Assembly: GCA_016703665.1 (NCBI GenBank)
Contig: JADJBS010000020.1
Coordinates: 186,001 to 250,000 of the forward strand
Direction of reading: 5' to 3'
Source of the DNA: Candidatus Defluviibacillus avedoerensis
GTDB taxonomy: Bacteria; Pseudomonadota; Gammaproteobacteria; Burkholderiales; Burkholderiaceae_C
DNA: 64,000 nucleotides
The notes beneath the pieces were generated by a model. It was not told where the DNA came from and searched no databases. It saw only the letters and a program-made list of their open reading frames with translations. Made by a program: the position numbers and the translations under genes. This document shows, piece by piece, positions 44,466 through 53,163 of this stretch. Every line of letters begins with the position of its first letter. Positions within the stretch are counted from its first letter, which is position 1.

Positions 44466-45779
44466 ATGAAACTTGCTGACACCAAAGCCACGCTGACTTT
44501 CAGCAACGGCTCCCCCGCCGTCGAACTGCCGGTCTACCAAGGCTCCATCGGGCCAGATGTCATTGACATCCGCAAGCTCTATGCCCAGACCGGTATGTTT
44601 ACTTATGACCCGGGCTTCCTGTCCACAGCGTCATGTCAATCCGCCATCACCTACATTGATGGTGACAAAGGCGAATTGCTTTACCGTGGCTACCCCATCG
44701 AACAATTGGCAACGGGTGGTTGCGACTACCTAGACACCTGCTACTTGTTGCTGAATGGCGACTTGCCCAAAGAGCAAGAGCGCAAAGACTTCCACAAGCT
44801 CGTGATCAACCACACCATGGTGAACGAGCAGATGCAGTTCTTCCTGCGTGGCTTCCGTCGTGATGCCCACCCCATGGCGGTGTTGACCGGTCTGGTCGGC
44901 GCGCTGTCTGCCTTCTACCATGACAGCACGGACATCAACAACCCAGAGCACCGCAGCATCGCTGCGATCCGCCTGATTGCCAAGATGCCCACACTGGTGG
45001 CCATGGCGTACAAGTATGGTGTGGGCCAGCCCTTCATGTACCCCAAGAATGACCTGAGCTACTCCGGCAACTTCCTGCGCATGATGTTCGGCACCCCTTG
45101 CGAAGACTACAAGGTCAACCCTGTACTCGAACGCGCGCTGGACCGCATCTTCATCCTGCATGCTGACCACGAGCAAAACGCATCGACATCTACCGTCCGC
45201 CTGTGCGGCTCTTCTGGCACCAACCCGTTTGCAGCCATTGCGGCCGGCGTGGCTTGCCTGTGGGGTCCTGCCCACGGTGGCGCCAACGAAGCCTGCCTGA
45301 ACATGCTGGAAGACATCCAGCGTCAAGGCGGCGTGGCCAAGGTGGGTCAGTTCATGGAGCAGGTCAAGGACAAAAACAGCGGCGTCAAGCTGATGGGCTT
45401 TGGCCACCGCGTGTACAAGAACTACGACCCCCGCGCCAAACTCATGCAAGAGACTTGCAATGAAGTTCTGGCCGAACTGGGCCTGGAAAACGACCCTCTG
45501 TTCAAGCTCGCCAAAGAACTGGAGAAGATTGCGCTGGAAGACGAATACTTCGTCTCCCGCAAGCTCTACCCCAATGTGGACTTCTATTCCGGTATCGTGC
45601 AACGCGCTATTGGCATCCCTGTTAACCTGTTCACCGGCATCTTCGCCTTGGCACGCACTGTGGGCTGGATTGCCCAACTGAACGAGATGATCAGCGACAC
45701 TGAATACAAGATTGGTCGTCCACGCCAGCTGTTCACAGGCTCTGAGCGCCGTGATGTCAAGCCCGTGAGCCAACGCTAG
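44466..45779 (+). CDS. gltA: Citrate synthase (type II)
   Basis: A 437-residue enzyme joining acetyl-CoA and oxaloacetate. Visible active-site parts are the histidine in ILHADHEQNASTST, the GPAHGGANEA segment, GFGHRVYKNYDPR and the aspartate in YPNVDFYSGI. The N-terminal beta domain (LPVYQGSIGPDVIDIRKLY) marks the hexameric proteobacterial type. It closes the sdh-gltA operon before a strong terminator. Confidence 0.97.
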   Translation: MKLADTKATLTFSNGSPAVELPVYQGSIGPDVIDIRKLYAQTGMFTYDPGFLSTASCQSAITYIDGDKGELLYRGYPIEQLATGGCDYLDTCYLLLNGDLPKEQERKDFHKLVINHTMVNEQMQFFLRGFRRDAHPMAVLTGLVGALSAFYHDSTDINNPEHRSIAAIRLIAKMPTLVAMAYKYGVGQPFMYPKNDLSYSGNFLRMMFGTPCEDYKVNPVLERALDRIFILHADHEQNASTSTVRLCGSSGTNPFAAIAAGVACLWGPAHGGANEACLNMLEDIQRQGGVAKVGQFMEQVKDKNSGVKLMGFGHRVYKNYDPRAKLMQETCNEVLAELGLENDPLFKLAKELEKIALEDEYFVSRKLYPNVDFYSGIVQRAIGIPVNLFTGIFALARTVGWIAQLNEMISDTEYKIGRPRQLFTGSERRDVKPVSQR

Positions 45780-45816
45780 AGCACCCGTCGGGACAAATAG
45801 CGTCCTGACACAAAAC

Positions 45817-45853
45817 AAAAAGCCCGGTTGGAGCAATCCAGCCGGGCTTTTTT
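45817..45853. terminator. Bidirectional rho-independent terminator between gltA and the binding-protein gene
   Basis: AAAAGCCCGG, a GTTGGA/TCCAGC extension, loop GCAA, then CCGGGCTTTTTT. A-run on the left and T-run on the right let it serve both the plus-strand sdh-gltA operon and the convergent minus-strand gene ending at 45870. Confidence 0.9.
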
Positions 45854-45869
45854 ACGGGGTATGCAATGC

Positions 45870-46748
45870 TCAAGTAGCGGGTTTATCGCTCATGGCTTTC
45901 AGGTTGTCACGCAACTCCTTGGCCATGGGCAGATTCAGGTTCATGCCTTTGGGTGGAATGGGCGACATGAACCACTTGTTGTACATCTTCTCGAAAGCAC
46001 CCGACTTCATCAGGTCTTTGAACGTGTTGTCCACCAACTGCTTGAAAGCCGGGTCGTCCTTGCGCAACATGCAGGCATAGGGCTCTACCTGGAGCGAATC
46101 GCCCACCACTTCGTAGTCGGCAGGGTTCTTGGCATTGGCCACCAGGCCAAACAGCAAGATGTCGTCCATGCCAAAGGCCACTGCACGGTCTTGCTCTACC
46201 AGCAGGAATGAATCCGAATGGTCTTTACCCATCACCAGATTCATGTCCAGCTTGTTCTCCTGGTTGTATTTGCGCAGCACCACCACGTTGGTGGTCCCGG
46301 TGGTACTGGCAACGGTTTTGCCTTTCAGATCTGCATAGTTCTTGATTTTGGAACTCTTCTTCACCACCAGGCGCGTACCGGTGTAAAAGTGGTTGATCGC
46401 AAAGGTCACGTCCTTGCCACGCAAACTGTTGTTGGTGGTGGAGCCACATTCCAGATCAATCGTGCCGTTTTGTAGCAAAGGGATGCGGTTAGCCGATGTC
46501 ACGGCCTGGTGCTCCACCGTGACGATCTTGCCAATTTTTTCCTGCACCGCCTTGACGACTTGGGCCGTCAACTCTTCCGAAAACCCAATGGGCTTAACGC
46601 CATCCAGGTAGCTGAAAGGCACGGACGACTCGCGGTAAGCCACCACCATCTTGCCGGAATCGGCAATCTTTTTGAGGGTGTCATTGGATTGCGCTTGGAC
46701 TGCAGCACAAAGGCCCAAGCAGGCCAGGGTCAACATTGCTTTTTTCAC
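45870..46748 (-). CDS. gltI: Amino-acid ABC transporter periplasmic binding protein (glutamate/aspartate-type)
   Basis: A 292-residue SBP_bac_3 protein with signal peptide (MKKAMLTLACLGLCAAVQAQ). The fold shows VVAYRESSVPFSYLDG, IDLECGSTTNNSLRGKDVTF (the ligand-contacting ECGSTTN is typical of GltI/AatJ), LKGKTVASTTGTTN and a C-terminal FEKMYNKWF. It would bind glutamate/aspartate-like amino acids. No permease or ATPase gene is next to it, so its partners are elsewhere. It is divergent from leuC with a 132-base gap. Confidence 0.87.
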   Translation of the reverse strand: MKKAMLTLACLGLCAAVQAQSNDTLKKIADSGKMVVAYRESSVPFSYLDGVKPIGFSEELTAQVVKAVQEKIGKIVTVEHQAVTSANRIPLLQNGTIDLECGSTTNNSLRGKDVTFAINHFYTGTRLVVKKSSKIKNYADLKGKTVASTTGTTNVVVLRKYNQENKLDMNLVMGKDHSDSFLLVEQDRAVAFGMDDILLFGLVANAKNPADYEVVGDSLQVEPYACMLRKDDPAFKQLVDNTFKDLMKSGAFEKMYNKWFMSPIPPKGMNLNLPMAKELRDNLKAMSDKPAT

Positions 46749-46880
46749 AGATAGCCTTTCAAATCAAACGCATGGAGAGATTCCCGCGAGCATGCATGCT
46801 AAAGCAATCCCCGTGCCGCAATCCTCAGTCTTTACCCCAAGCCACAACGCTTAAAATCACCCGCTTCACCGGGAACCCTC

Positions 46881-48302
46881 ATGTCACGCACCCTTTACGA
46901 CAAAATCTGGGACGAGCACGTCGTCCACACCGAAGAAGACGGCACCGCCGTGCTTTACATCGACCGCCACCTGGTCCACGAAGTCACCTCCCCGCAAGCC
47001 TTTGAGGGCCTGCGCCAGGCAGGCCGCCCTGTTTGGCGCACCAGCTCCATCGTGTCCACGGCCGACCACAACACCCCCACCACAGGTTGGGAGCTAGGCT
47101 ACGACGGCATCACCGACCTGGTGGCCAAAGAGCAAATCACCACGCTGGACGCCAACATCAAAGAATACGGCGCAGCGGCTTACTTCCCCTTCATGTCCAA
47201 GCGTCAGGGCATCGTGCATGTGATTGGCCCTGAACACGGTGCCACCCTGCCCGGCATGACCGTGGTGTGCGGCGACTCCCACACATCCACCCATGGCGCC
47301 TTTGGTGCGTTGGCACATGGGATTGGCACCTCTGAGGTTGAGCATGTGATGGCCACGCAAACCCTGCTGGCCAAGAAGGCCAAGAACATGCTTGTCAAGG
47401 TGGAAGGCACGCTGCAACGCGGCTGTGGCGCCAAAGACATCGTGCTGGCCATCATCGGCAAGATCGGCACCGCCGGCGGTACGGGCTACACCATCGAATT
47501 TGCGGGCAGTGCCATCCGCGCCTTGAGCATGGAAGGCCGCATGACGGTCTGCAACATGGCCATTGAAGGCGGCGCACGTGCTGGCTTGGTGGCGGTGGAT
47601 GAAAAAACCATCACCTACGTCAAAGGCCGCCCGCTCTCACCCACGGGAGTGGAATGGGACCACGCCGTCGCGTACTGGAAGACGCTGCATTCTGATGCCG
47701 ACGCCAAGTTTGACGCGGTGGTCGAACTCGACGCGGCGCAGATCGTTCCGCAAGTCACGTGGGGCACCTCCCCCGAAATGGTGCTCGGCATTGACGGCCA
47801 GGTGCCCGACCCAGACCGCGAAAAAGACGCCAACAAGCGTGGCGCCATCGAACGCGCCCTGACCTACATGGCGCTCACCCCAGGCAAGAAGATCAACGAC
47901 ATTTTCGTGGACAAAATCTTCATCGGCTCGTGCACCAACAGCCGCATCGAAGATATGCGCGAAGCCGCTGCCATCGTCAAGAAACTGGGCCAAAAAGTGG
48001 CCAAAAACGTCAAGGTCGCCATGGTGGTGCCAGGCTCAGGCTTGGTCAAAGCACAGGCTGAAGCAGAAGGCCTGCACGACATCTTCAAGGCCGCAGGCTT
48101 TGAGTGGCGCGAACCCGGTTGCTCCATGTGTCTGGCGATGAATGCCGACCGACTGGATCCTGGCGAGCGCTGCGCCTCCACCAGCAACCGTAACTTTGAA
48201 GGCCGCCAGGGCGCGGGTGGCCGTACCCACCTGGTCAGCCCCGCCATGGCAGCAGCCGCGGCCGTTCACGGGCATTTTGTCGACGTTCGTCAGTTCGTTT
48301 GA
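46881..48302 (+). CDS. leuC: 3-isopropylmalate dehydratase large subunit
   Basis: Isomerises 2- to 3-isopropylmalate in leucine synthesis. The 473-residue subunit has the aconitase-type Fe-S cysteines in IGSCTNSRIEDMREAA and GCSMCLAMNADRL, GDSHTSTHGAFGALAHGIGT and a SNRNFEGRQG end motif. It works with LeuD, two genes downstream, with a small lipoprotein gene between. Operon on the plus strand. Confidence 0.97.
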   Translation: MSRTLYDKIWDEHVVHTEEDGTAVLYIDRHLVHEVTSPQAFEGLRQAGRPVWRTSSIVSTADHNTPTTGWELGYDGITDLVAKEQITTLDANIKEYGAAAYFPFMSKRQGIVHVIGPEHGATLPGMTVVCGDSHTSTHGAFGALAHGIGTSEVEHVMATQTLLAKKAKNMLVKVEGTLQRGCGAKDIVLAIIGKIGTAGGTGYTIEFAGSAIRALSMEGRMTVCNMAIEGGARAGLVAVDEKTITYVKGRPLSPTGVEWDHAVAYWKTLHSDADAKFDAVVELDAAQIVPQVTWGTSPEMVLGIDGQVPDPDREKDANKRGAIERALTYMALTPGKKINDIFVDKIFIGSCTNSRIEDMREAAAIVKKLGQKVAKNVKVAMVVPGSGLVKAQAEAEGLHDIFKAAGFEWREPGCSMCLAMNADRLDPGERCASTSNRNFEGRQGAGGRTHLVSPAMAAAAAVHGHFVDVRQFV

Positions 48303-48313
48303 AAGTCATTCCC

Positions 48314-48445
48314 ATGAAACTCAGCTTCATCTCATTGATCACGGGCTTGATGCTCGTATTGGCTGGCTGCAATACCGTCAAAGGTGTGGGCCAGGACATT
48401 CAAAAGGCGGGCGAAAAAATCGAAGACGCCGCCAAAAAGAAGTGA
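48314..48445 (+). CDS. Entericidin A/B-family small lipoprotein
   Basis: A 43-residue protein too small for most gene finders. The lipoprotein signal ends in LVLAGC, so Cys19 would be lipidated. The rest, NTVKGVGQDIQKAGEKIEDA with three final lysines, matches entericidin-type peptides (NTxxGxGxDIxxxGxxI). It fits exactly between leuC (12 bases) and leuD (9 bases). In E. coli entericidins form a toxin-antidote pair; in Burkholderiales single copies occur near leu genes, with unknown role. Confidence 0.88.
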   Translation: MKLSFISLITGLMLVLAGCNTVKGVGQDIQKAGEKIEDAAKKK

Positions 48446-48454
48446 GCCAGCACC

Positions 48455-49108
48455 ATGAATAAATTCACCATCCTCCAAGGTCTGGTGGCCCCGATGGACC
48501 GCGAAAACGTGGACACCGACGCCATCATCCCCAAGCAGTTCCTCAAGTCCATCCACAAAAGTGGCTTTGGCCCTAACCTGTTTGACGAATGGCGTTACAC
48601 CGACCCCGGCTTTCCCGGCCAGGACCACGCAACACGCAAACCAAACCCAGACTTTGTGCTAAACCAGCCGCGCTACCAAGGTGCGAGCATCTTGTTGGCA
48701 CGCAAGAACTTTGGCTGTGGCTCGTCTCGCGAACACGCGCCTTGGGCGCTAGAACAATACGGCTTTCGCGCGCTGATTGCACCCAGCTACGCCGACATCT
48801 TTTTCAACAACAGCTTCAAGAACGGTTTGCTGCCCATCATCCTGCCCGAAGCAGTGGTGAACCAGCTGTTTGACGAAGTGCATGCCTTCCCTGGATACGC
48901 CCTCACCATCGATCTGGAGCGCCAGGTGATCGTGCGTCCACAGGGCGAAGAAATTCCATTCGACGTGCAGCCATTTCGCAAGTACTGTCTGCTCAATGGG
49001 TTTGATGACATTGGCCTGACCCTGCGCCACCGAGACAAGATCACAGCGTTTGAGGCCGAACGCTTGGCAACAAAACCTTGGTTGGCGCACACGATGGTCG
49101 GTGCCTGA
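48455..49108 (+). CDS. leuD: 3-isopropylmalate dehydratase small subunit
   Basis: A 217-residue swivel subunit that completes LeuCD. Family sequences are MDRENVDTDAIIPKQFLKSI, the active-site loop NFGCGSSREHAPWAL and FRALIAPSYADIFFNN. Length is typical. It ends one base before the start of the ynjB-like gene, so the leu operon may continue into the transporter genes. Confidence 0.97.
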   Translation: MNKFTILQGLVAPMDRENVDTDAIIPKQFLKSIHKSGFGPNLFDEWRYTDPGFPGQDHATRKPNPDFVLNQPRYQGASILLARKNFGCGSSREHAPWALEQYGFRALIAPSYADIFFNNSFKNGLLPIILPEAVVNQLFDEVHAFPGYALTIDLERQVIVRPQGEEIPFDVQPFRKYCLLNGFDDIGLTLRHRDKITAFEAERLATKPWLAHTMVGA

Positions 49109-49109
49109 G

Positions 49110-50333
49110 ATGGCGCGCCACCCGAGCCGCCGCCAGTTCATGCTTGCGCTGGCCAGCGGTCCGGTGGCTGGATGGAGCAGCTTTGCTCAGGCGCAATCCG
49201 TCCCAAGCGCGACCCCATGGTCTGCGACCGAAAAGGCAGCCCGCGGCCAAACCGTTTACTTCAACGCCTGGGGCGGCAGCGCCCGCATCAATGATTACCT
49301 GAAATGGGCAGCCACAGAAGCCGCGCGCCTCTACGGCATCACCGTTGAACATGTCAAAGTAACTGACACGGCAGACGTGGTGAAACGCGTCCGCACCGAG
49401 AAGTCGGCGGGCAAGCTGCAAGGTGGCTCCGTCGACATGGTCTGGATCAATGGCGAGAATTTTCTGGCCATGAAACGCGAAGGCCTGCTGTTTGGCCCGT
49501 TTGCCGAAAGCCTGCCCAGCTACGCCTTGGTGGACACCACGGGCAAGCCCACAACGCGCATCGACTTCTCCGAGCCCGTCAACGGCATGGAAGCCCCTTG
49601 GGGCATGGCGCAGCTCACGTTTTATGCTGACAGCAGCCGCCTGCCCAAGCCCCCCACCAGCATGGCGGCTTTGCTGGACTATGCTCGTGCCAACCCGGGG
49701 CGCATCAGCTACCCGCGCCCGCCCGATTTCATAGGCACCACCTTCGTCAAGCAAGCCTGGCTGGAACGCATTGCCGACAAGTCCGCGCTGTACAAGCCTT
49801 TCAGCGCTGACAGCTTTGCCCAAACCACCGAAGGCCTTTGGCGTTTCCTGGATGAACTACATCCCCACCTGTGGCGCCAGGGCAAGCAGTTTCCCACCAA
49901 CGCGGCAGCCGTCCGCCAGATGATGAACGATGGCGAGCTTCACTTGGGCCTGACCTTCAACCCCAATGAAGCCGCGAACGAAATAGCTGCAAACCGCATG
50001 TCCAGGAACGTTCGTAGCTATCAATTTGATACTGGAACGCTGGGCAATACGCATTTTCTGGCCATTCCTTTCAACGCCAATGCCCATGCTGGCGCCCAAG
50101 TGTTCATCAACTTTTTGCTGTCGCCTGCAGCCCAGGCCCGCAAAGCAGACATCAAGGTCTGGGGCGACCCGACCGTGCTGGCGCTGGACAAACTGCCCGC
50201 AGCAGAACGCGCCACCCTTACCCAAAGTCGACAACCGGGTCAGGTTGAAGTGCCCCGGCAGACCTTGCCTGAGCCGCACGGCAGCTGGGTGGACCCGCTG
50301 GAGAAAGAATGGCTGCGGCGCTACGGGCGGTGA
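49110..50333 (+). CDS. ynjB: YnjB-like ABC transporter binding protein, Tat-exported
   Basis: The start at 49110 is chosen because it follows the leuD stop by one base and gives a twin-arginine signal (HPSRRQFMLALASGPVAG). The 407-residue protein contains VYFNAWGGSARINDYLKWAA, VDMVWINGENFLAMK, and near the C-terminus GTLGNTHFLAIPFNANAHAG, all typical of YnjB-type extracellular binding proteins. In E. coli the ynjBCD set is an uncharacterised transporter. Here permease and ATPase genes follow after a hemolysin III gene. The segment 49981-50035 looks like a dispersed repeat at DNA level. Confidence 0.88.
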   Translation: MARHPSRRQFMLALASGPVAGWSSFAQAQSVPSATPWSATEKAARGQTVYFNAWGGSARINDYLKWAATEAARLYGITVEHVKVTDTADVVKRVRTEKSAGKLQGGSVDMVWINGENFLAMKREGLLFGPFAESLPSYALVDTTGKPTTRIDFSEPVNGMEAPWGMAQLTFYADSSRLPKPPTSMAALLDYARANPGRISYPRPPDFIGTTFVKQAWLERIADKSALYKPFSADSFAQTTEGLWRFLDELHPHLWRQGKQFPTNAAAVRQMMNDGELHLGLTFNPNEAANEIAANRMSRNVRSYQFDTGTLGNTHFLAIPFNANAHAGAQVFINFLLSPAAQARKADIKVWGDPTVLALDKLPAAERATLTQSRQPGQVEVPRQTLPEPHGSWVDPLEKEWLRRYGR

Positions 50334-50358
50334 CGCTGTTTAGCACGCATCCAAGCTC

Positions 50359-50979
50359 ATGTACCCCGGCGAAAAATTCAACAGTGTCACGCACCTGGTG
50401 GGGGCTGCTCTAGCCATTGCAGCCCTGTCCATCCTTGTCACCGTCGCTACCTTGCAAGGTGACGTCACCAAGGTGGTGAGCTTCAGCATTTACGGCAGCA
50501 CCTTGGTGTTGTTGTATGGCTTCTCCACGATTTACCACAGCATTCGCAACCGGCGTGCCAAAGCCATCCTGCAAAAGCTGGATCACAACGCCATCTATTT
50601 GCTGATTGCTGGCACCTACACCCCCATCGCGCTGGTCACGCTAGAGGGCAGTTGGGGCTGGACTCTGTTTGGCGTCAGCTGGGCTTTGGCTCTGTTTGGC
50701 ATTGCCCAGGAGTTAACTCTGGGGAAAAAAACCCGGCGTCTGTCGATGGTGCTGTACGTGTTGATGGGTTGGCTGGCGGTGGTGGCCATCAAGCCCCTGA
50801 TCGTCGCCATGCCCTTACCCGGTTTGGCCTGGCTGGTGGGCGGCGGCATCGTCTACAGCGGCGGGATTTACTTTTACGCACTGGGCGACTACCGAAAGCA
50901 CTTTCACGGCATCTGGCATTTGTTTGTGCTGGGCGGCAGCGTCTGCCATTTCTTTTGCATGCTGCTGTATGTGGCTTGA
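50359..50979 (+). CDS. Hemolysin III/YqfA-family membrane protein
   Basis: A 206-residue protein with seven hydrophobic segments. The family signature is clear: YPGEKFNSVTHLVGAALAI, STIYHSIRNRRAKAILQKLDHNAIYLLIAGTYTP in pieces, and HFHGIWHLFVLGGSVCHFF. Conserved histidines and aspartate are those of the PAQR/HlyIII metal site. It lies inside the ynj-like cluster and its 3' end overlaps the start of the permease gene by 11 bases. The role is unknown; membrane homeostasis is often suggested. Confidence 0.9.
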   Translation: MYPGEKFNSVTHLVGAALAIAALSILVTVATLQGDVTKVVSFSIYGSTLVLLYGFSTIYHSIRNRRAKAILQKLDHNAIYLLIAGTYTPIALVTLEGSWGWTLFGVSWALALFGIAQELTLGKKTRRLSMVLYVLMGWLAVVAIKPLIVAMPLPGLAWLVGGGIVYSGGIYFYALGDYRKHFHGIWHLFVLGGSVCHFFCMLLYVA

Positions 50980-52507
50980 TGCTGGGTGGCAGGCGCTCGC
51001 TGCGGATGCGCAGTGGCAAAGCGCCTTGGTGGCCAGTGTGATCACAGGCACGGCAGGCACCCTGCTCTCGCTGGCACTCAGTTTGTGGATCTTGTCTCGG
51101 GTCTTCGCCACATCCGCTTGGCCGTGGTCTGTGCGCGCGCTGCCCGCCATGCTGGCCCTGCCGCACGCGGCCTTCGCCATCGGCATAGTGGCACTCCTGG
51201 CCCCCACCGGCTGGTTGATGCGCTTGGCAGCACCCCTCTTCAATTGGCAGGAGCCTCCAGCCTGGCCAACGGTACAAGACCCTTGGGGCCTGAGTTTGGT
51301 CCTGGTGCTGGTGCTGAAGGAAACACCCTTTTTGCTGTGGGTGTGCACCAGCCAACTACAGCGCGATGACACCGGCCCCCGCCTGACGCGCGAGTTGACG
51401 CTTGCCTACACTTTGGGCCACAGCCCAGCGTCCGCCTGGTGGCGCGTTGCCGTACCGCAACTGTTGCCGCGCCTGAAGTGGCCGCTGCTGGCCGTGTTGG
51501 CCTATGCCTTGACCGTGGTGGATGTGGCGCAAGTTATTGGGCCTGGCTCACCACCCACCTTAAGCGTACTGGCCTGGCAGTGGCTGCAATCGGCTGACGC
51601 AAGGCAAATGGACCAAGGCACAGCCGCCGCTTGGCTGCTGACCTTGTGCTTGATGATCATGGCGGGCCTGTGCTGGGCAGTCACGCAAGGCGGCTGGCCG
51701 CGCTGGGTTCGGCGCTGGTGGACAAGTGGCGTGGTGCGCGCCCATACGCCGACTCGCCCATGGCCAGCAGTCACCGCGCTGGGCCTGCCTTACCTTGCCG
51801 TGGTACTGGCACTGCTGGTAGGCAGTGTCACCGGGGTTTGGCGCTTTCCTGAGCTGTGGCCGCAGGTCATGACACTGGAAGCCTGGTCCACGGTGCGCAG
51901 CAGCCCATCCGTGCTTTTCAACACGGTGAGCCTGGCAGCGGTTTCAGCCGCACTGAGCCTGTTGTTGGCAGTGGTCTGGCTAGAGCTGTTACCACCCCAA
52001 TGGGATGCACGCTTGCGCCCCGTGGTCTACCTGCCTTTGGTCTTGCCTGCCGTCCTGTGGGTGGTGGGCATGCACGGCCTGGCACTGCGCATGGGGCTGG
52101 ACAACCGCTGGCTGGGGGTGTTGATAGCCCACAGCGTGGCCGTGATGCCTTACACACTGATCGCACTCAGCCCCGCCTACCAGGGGTTTGATGTGCGCTT
52201 GTGGCACACCGCCAGCAGTCTGGGACATGAGCGATGGCGGTTCTTGTGGCGCATCAAATGGCCTTTGCTGCGCGCAGCGCTGTGGTCCGCCTTTGCGGTA
52301 GGTTTTGCGGTGAGCGTAGCGCAGTACCTGCCCACCTTGTATGTAGGTGGCGGACGTATCAGTACCGTCACGACCGAGGCCGTCACGCTGGCCAGCGGTG
52401 GGCAGCGCAGTTTAAGCGCCGCCTTTGCTTGGCTGCAATGGACGCTACCAGCCTTGGGCTTTGGCTTGGCTGCTTGGCTGGGTCGCCCCAGATGGAAAAC
52501 TGTATGA
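50969..52507 (+). CDS. ynjC: YnjC-like ABC transporter permease (double domain)
   Basis: A 512-residue permease with about twelve membrane segments in two halves, each with a binding-protein-dependent transport signature (ELTLAYTLGHSPASAWWRVAVP in the first half; HTASSLGHERWRFLWRIKWP in the second). The start at 50969 (MWLDAGWQALAADAQW) overlaps the hemolysin III gene by 11 bases; an earlier ATG at 50924 is less likely. The stop overlaps the ATPase start (ATGA, 52504-52507). Substrate unknown; iron or thiamine-like transporters are the nearest families. Confidence 0.88.
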   Translation: MWLDAGWQALAADAQWQSALVASVITGTAGTLLSLALSLWILSRVFATSAWPWSVRALPAMLALPHAAFAIGIVALLAPTGWLMRLAAPLFNWQEPPAWPTVQDPWGLSLVLVLVLKETPFLLWVCTSQLQRDDTGPRLTRELTLAYTLGHSPASAWWRVAVPQLLPRLKWPLLAVLAYALTVVDVAQVIGPGSPPTLSVLAWQWLQSADARQMDQGTAAAWLLTLCLMIMAGLCWAVTQGGWPRWVRRWWTSGVVRAHTPTRPWPAVTALGLPYLAVVLALLVGSVTGVWRFPELWPQVMTLEAWSTVRSSPSVLFNTVSLAAVSAALSLLLAVVWLELLPPQWDARLRPVVYLPLVLPAVLWVVGMHGLALRMGLDNRWLGVLIAHSVAVMPYTLIALSPAYQGFDVRLWHTASSLGHERWRFLWRIKWPLLRAALWSAFAVGFAVSVAQYLPTLYVGGGRISTVTTEAVTLASGGQRSLSAAFAWLQWTLPALGFGLAAWLGRPRWKTV

Positions 52508-53163
52508 GCCTGCAGATCAAACTCACCAGTTTGCGCATTGGCGAGCATCGCTTGCTGGAACAGTTACACATCGATTGCCCTGCTGCCAATATCACCACCC
52601 TGATGGGGCCTAGCGGCTCAGGCAAATCGACCTTGCTGGCTGCCGTGTGTGGCACGCTCGCACCCAACGTCCAGTTTGACGGCCAGGTGCTGCTCAACGG
52701 GCGCCAGATCGACGCCCTGCCCACGCAAGCCAGGCGCGTAGGCATCTTGTTTCAGGACGATTTGCTGTTCGCCCACATGAACGTCCTAGAGAACCTGCTG
52801 TTTGCTGTACCACGTGCGCTGGGGGCCAGTGCTCGCCAGCAACGTGAGCAGGCGAACGTCAAGGCGAGCCAGGCCCTGGCCGATGCCGAGCTGAGCGCCT
52901 TTGCCCAAGCCAACCCCGCCACCTTGTCGGGCGGACAACGCGCCCGCATCTCGCTGGTGCGTGCCTTGCTGGCCGAGCCTCAGGCGCTGCTGCTGGATGA
53001 ACCTTTTTCGCGCCTGGACCAGTCGCTTCGAACGCGCTTCAAAGATTTTGTGTTCAACCAGTGCCGCGCCCGCCAGATTCCCACGCTGTTGGTCACGCAC
53101 GATCCTGCTGACATTGCGGATGTAAGTCGCGTTATCACCCTGGGACGATCCTCAGATGCTTGA
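52504..53163 (+). CDS. ynjD: YnjD-like ABC transporter ATPase
   Basis: A 219-residue ATPase. Walker A is MGPSGSGKSTLLAAV, the Q-loop GILFQDDLLFAHMNV, the signature LSGGQRARISLVRALL, Walker B ALLLDEPFSRLD and the H-loop LVTHDPADIADV. The start at 52504 (MSLQIKLTSLRIG) is set by the ATGA overlap with the permease. The stop overlaps the next gene by eight bases, so the cluster is tightly coupled. Confidence 0.93.
   Translation: MSLQIKLTSLRIGEHRLLEQLHIDCPAANITTLMGPSGSGKSTLLAAVCGTLAPNVQFDGQVLLNGRQIDALPTQARRVGILFQDDLLFAHMNVLENLLFAVPRALGASARQQREQANVKASQALADAELSAFAQANPATLSGGQRARISLVRALLAEPQALLLDEPFSRLDQSLRTRFKDFVFNQCRARQIPTLLVTHDPADIADVSRVITLGRSSDA

Noticed and set aside
44730..45836. 368-codon minus-strand frame opposite gltA
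   Set aside because: Antisense to citrate synthase and running through the terminator region; not gene-like.
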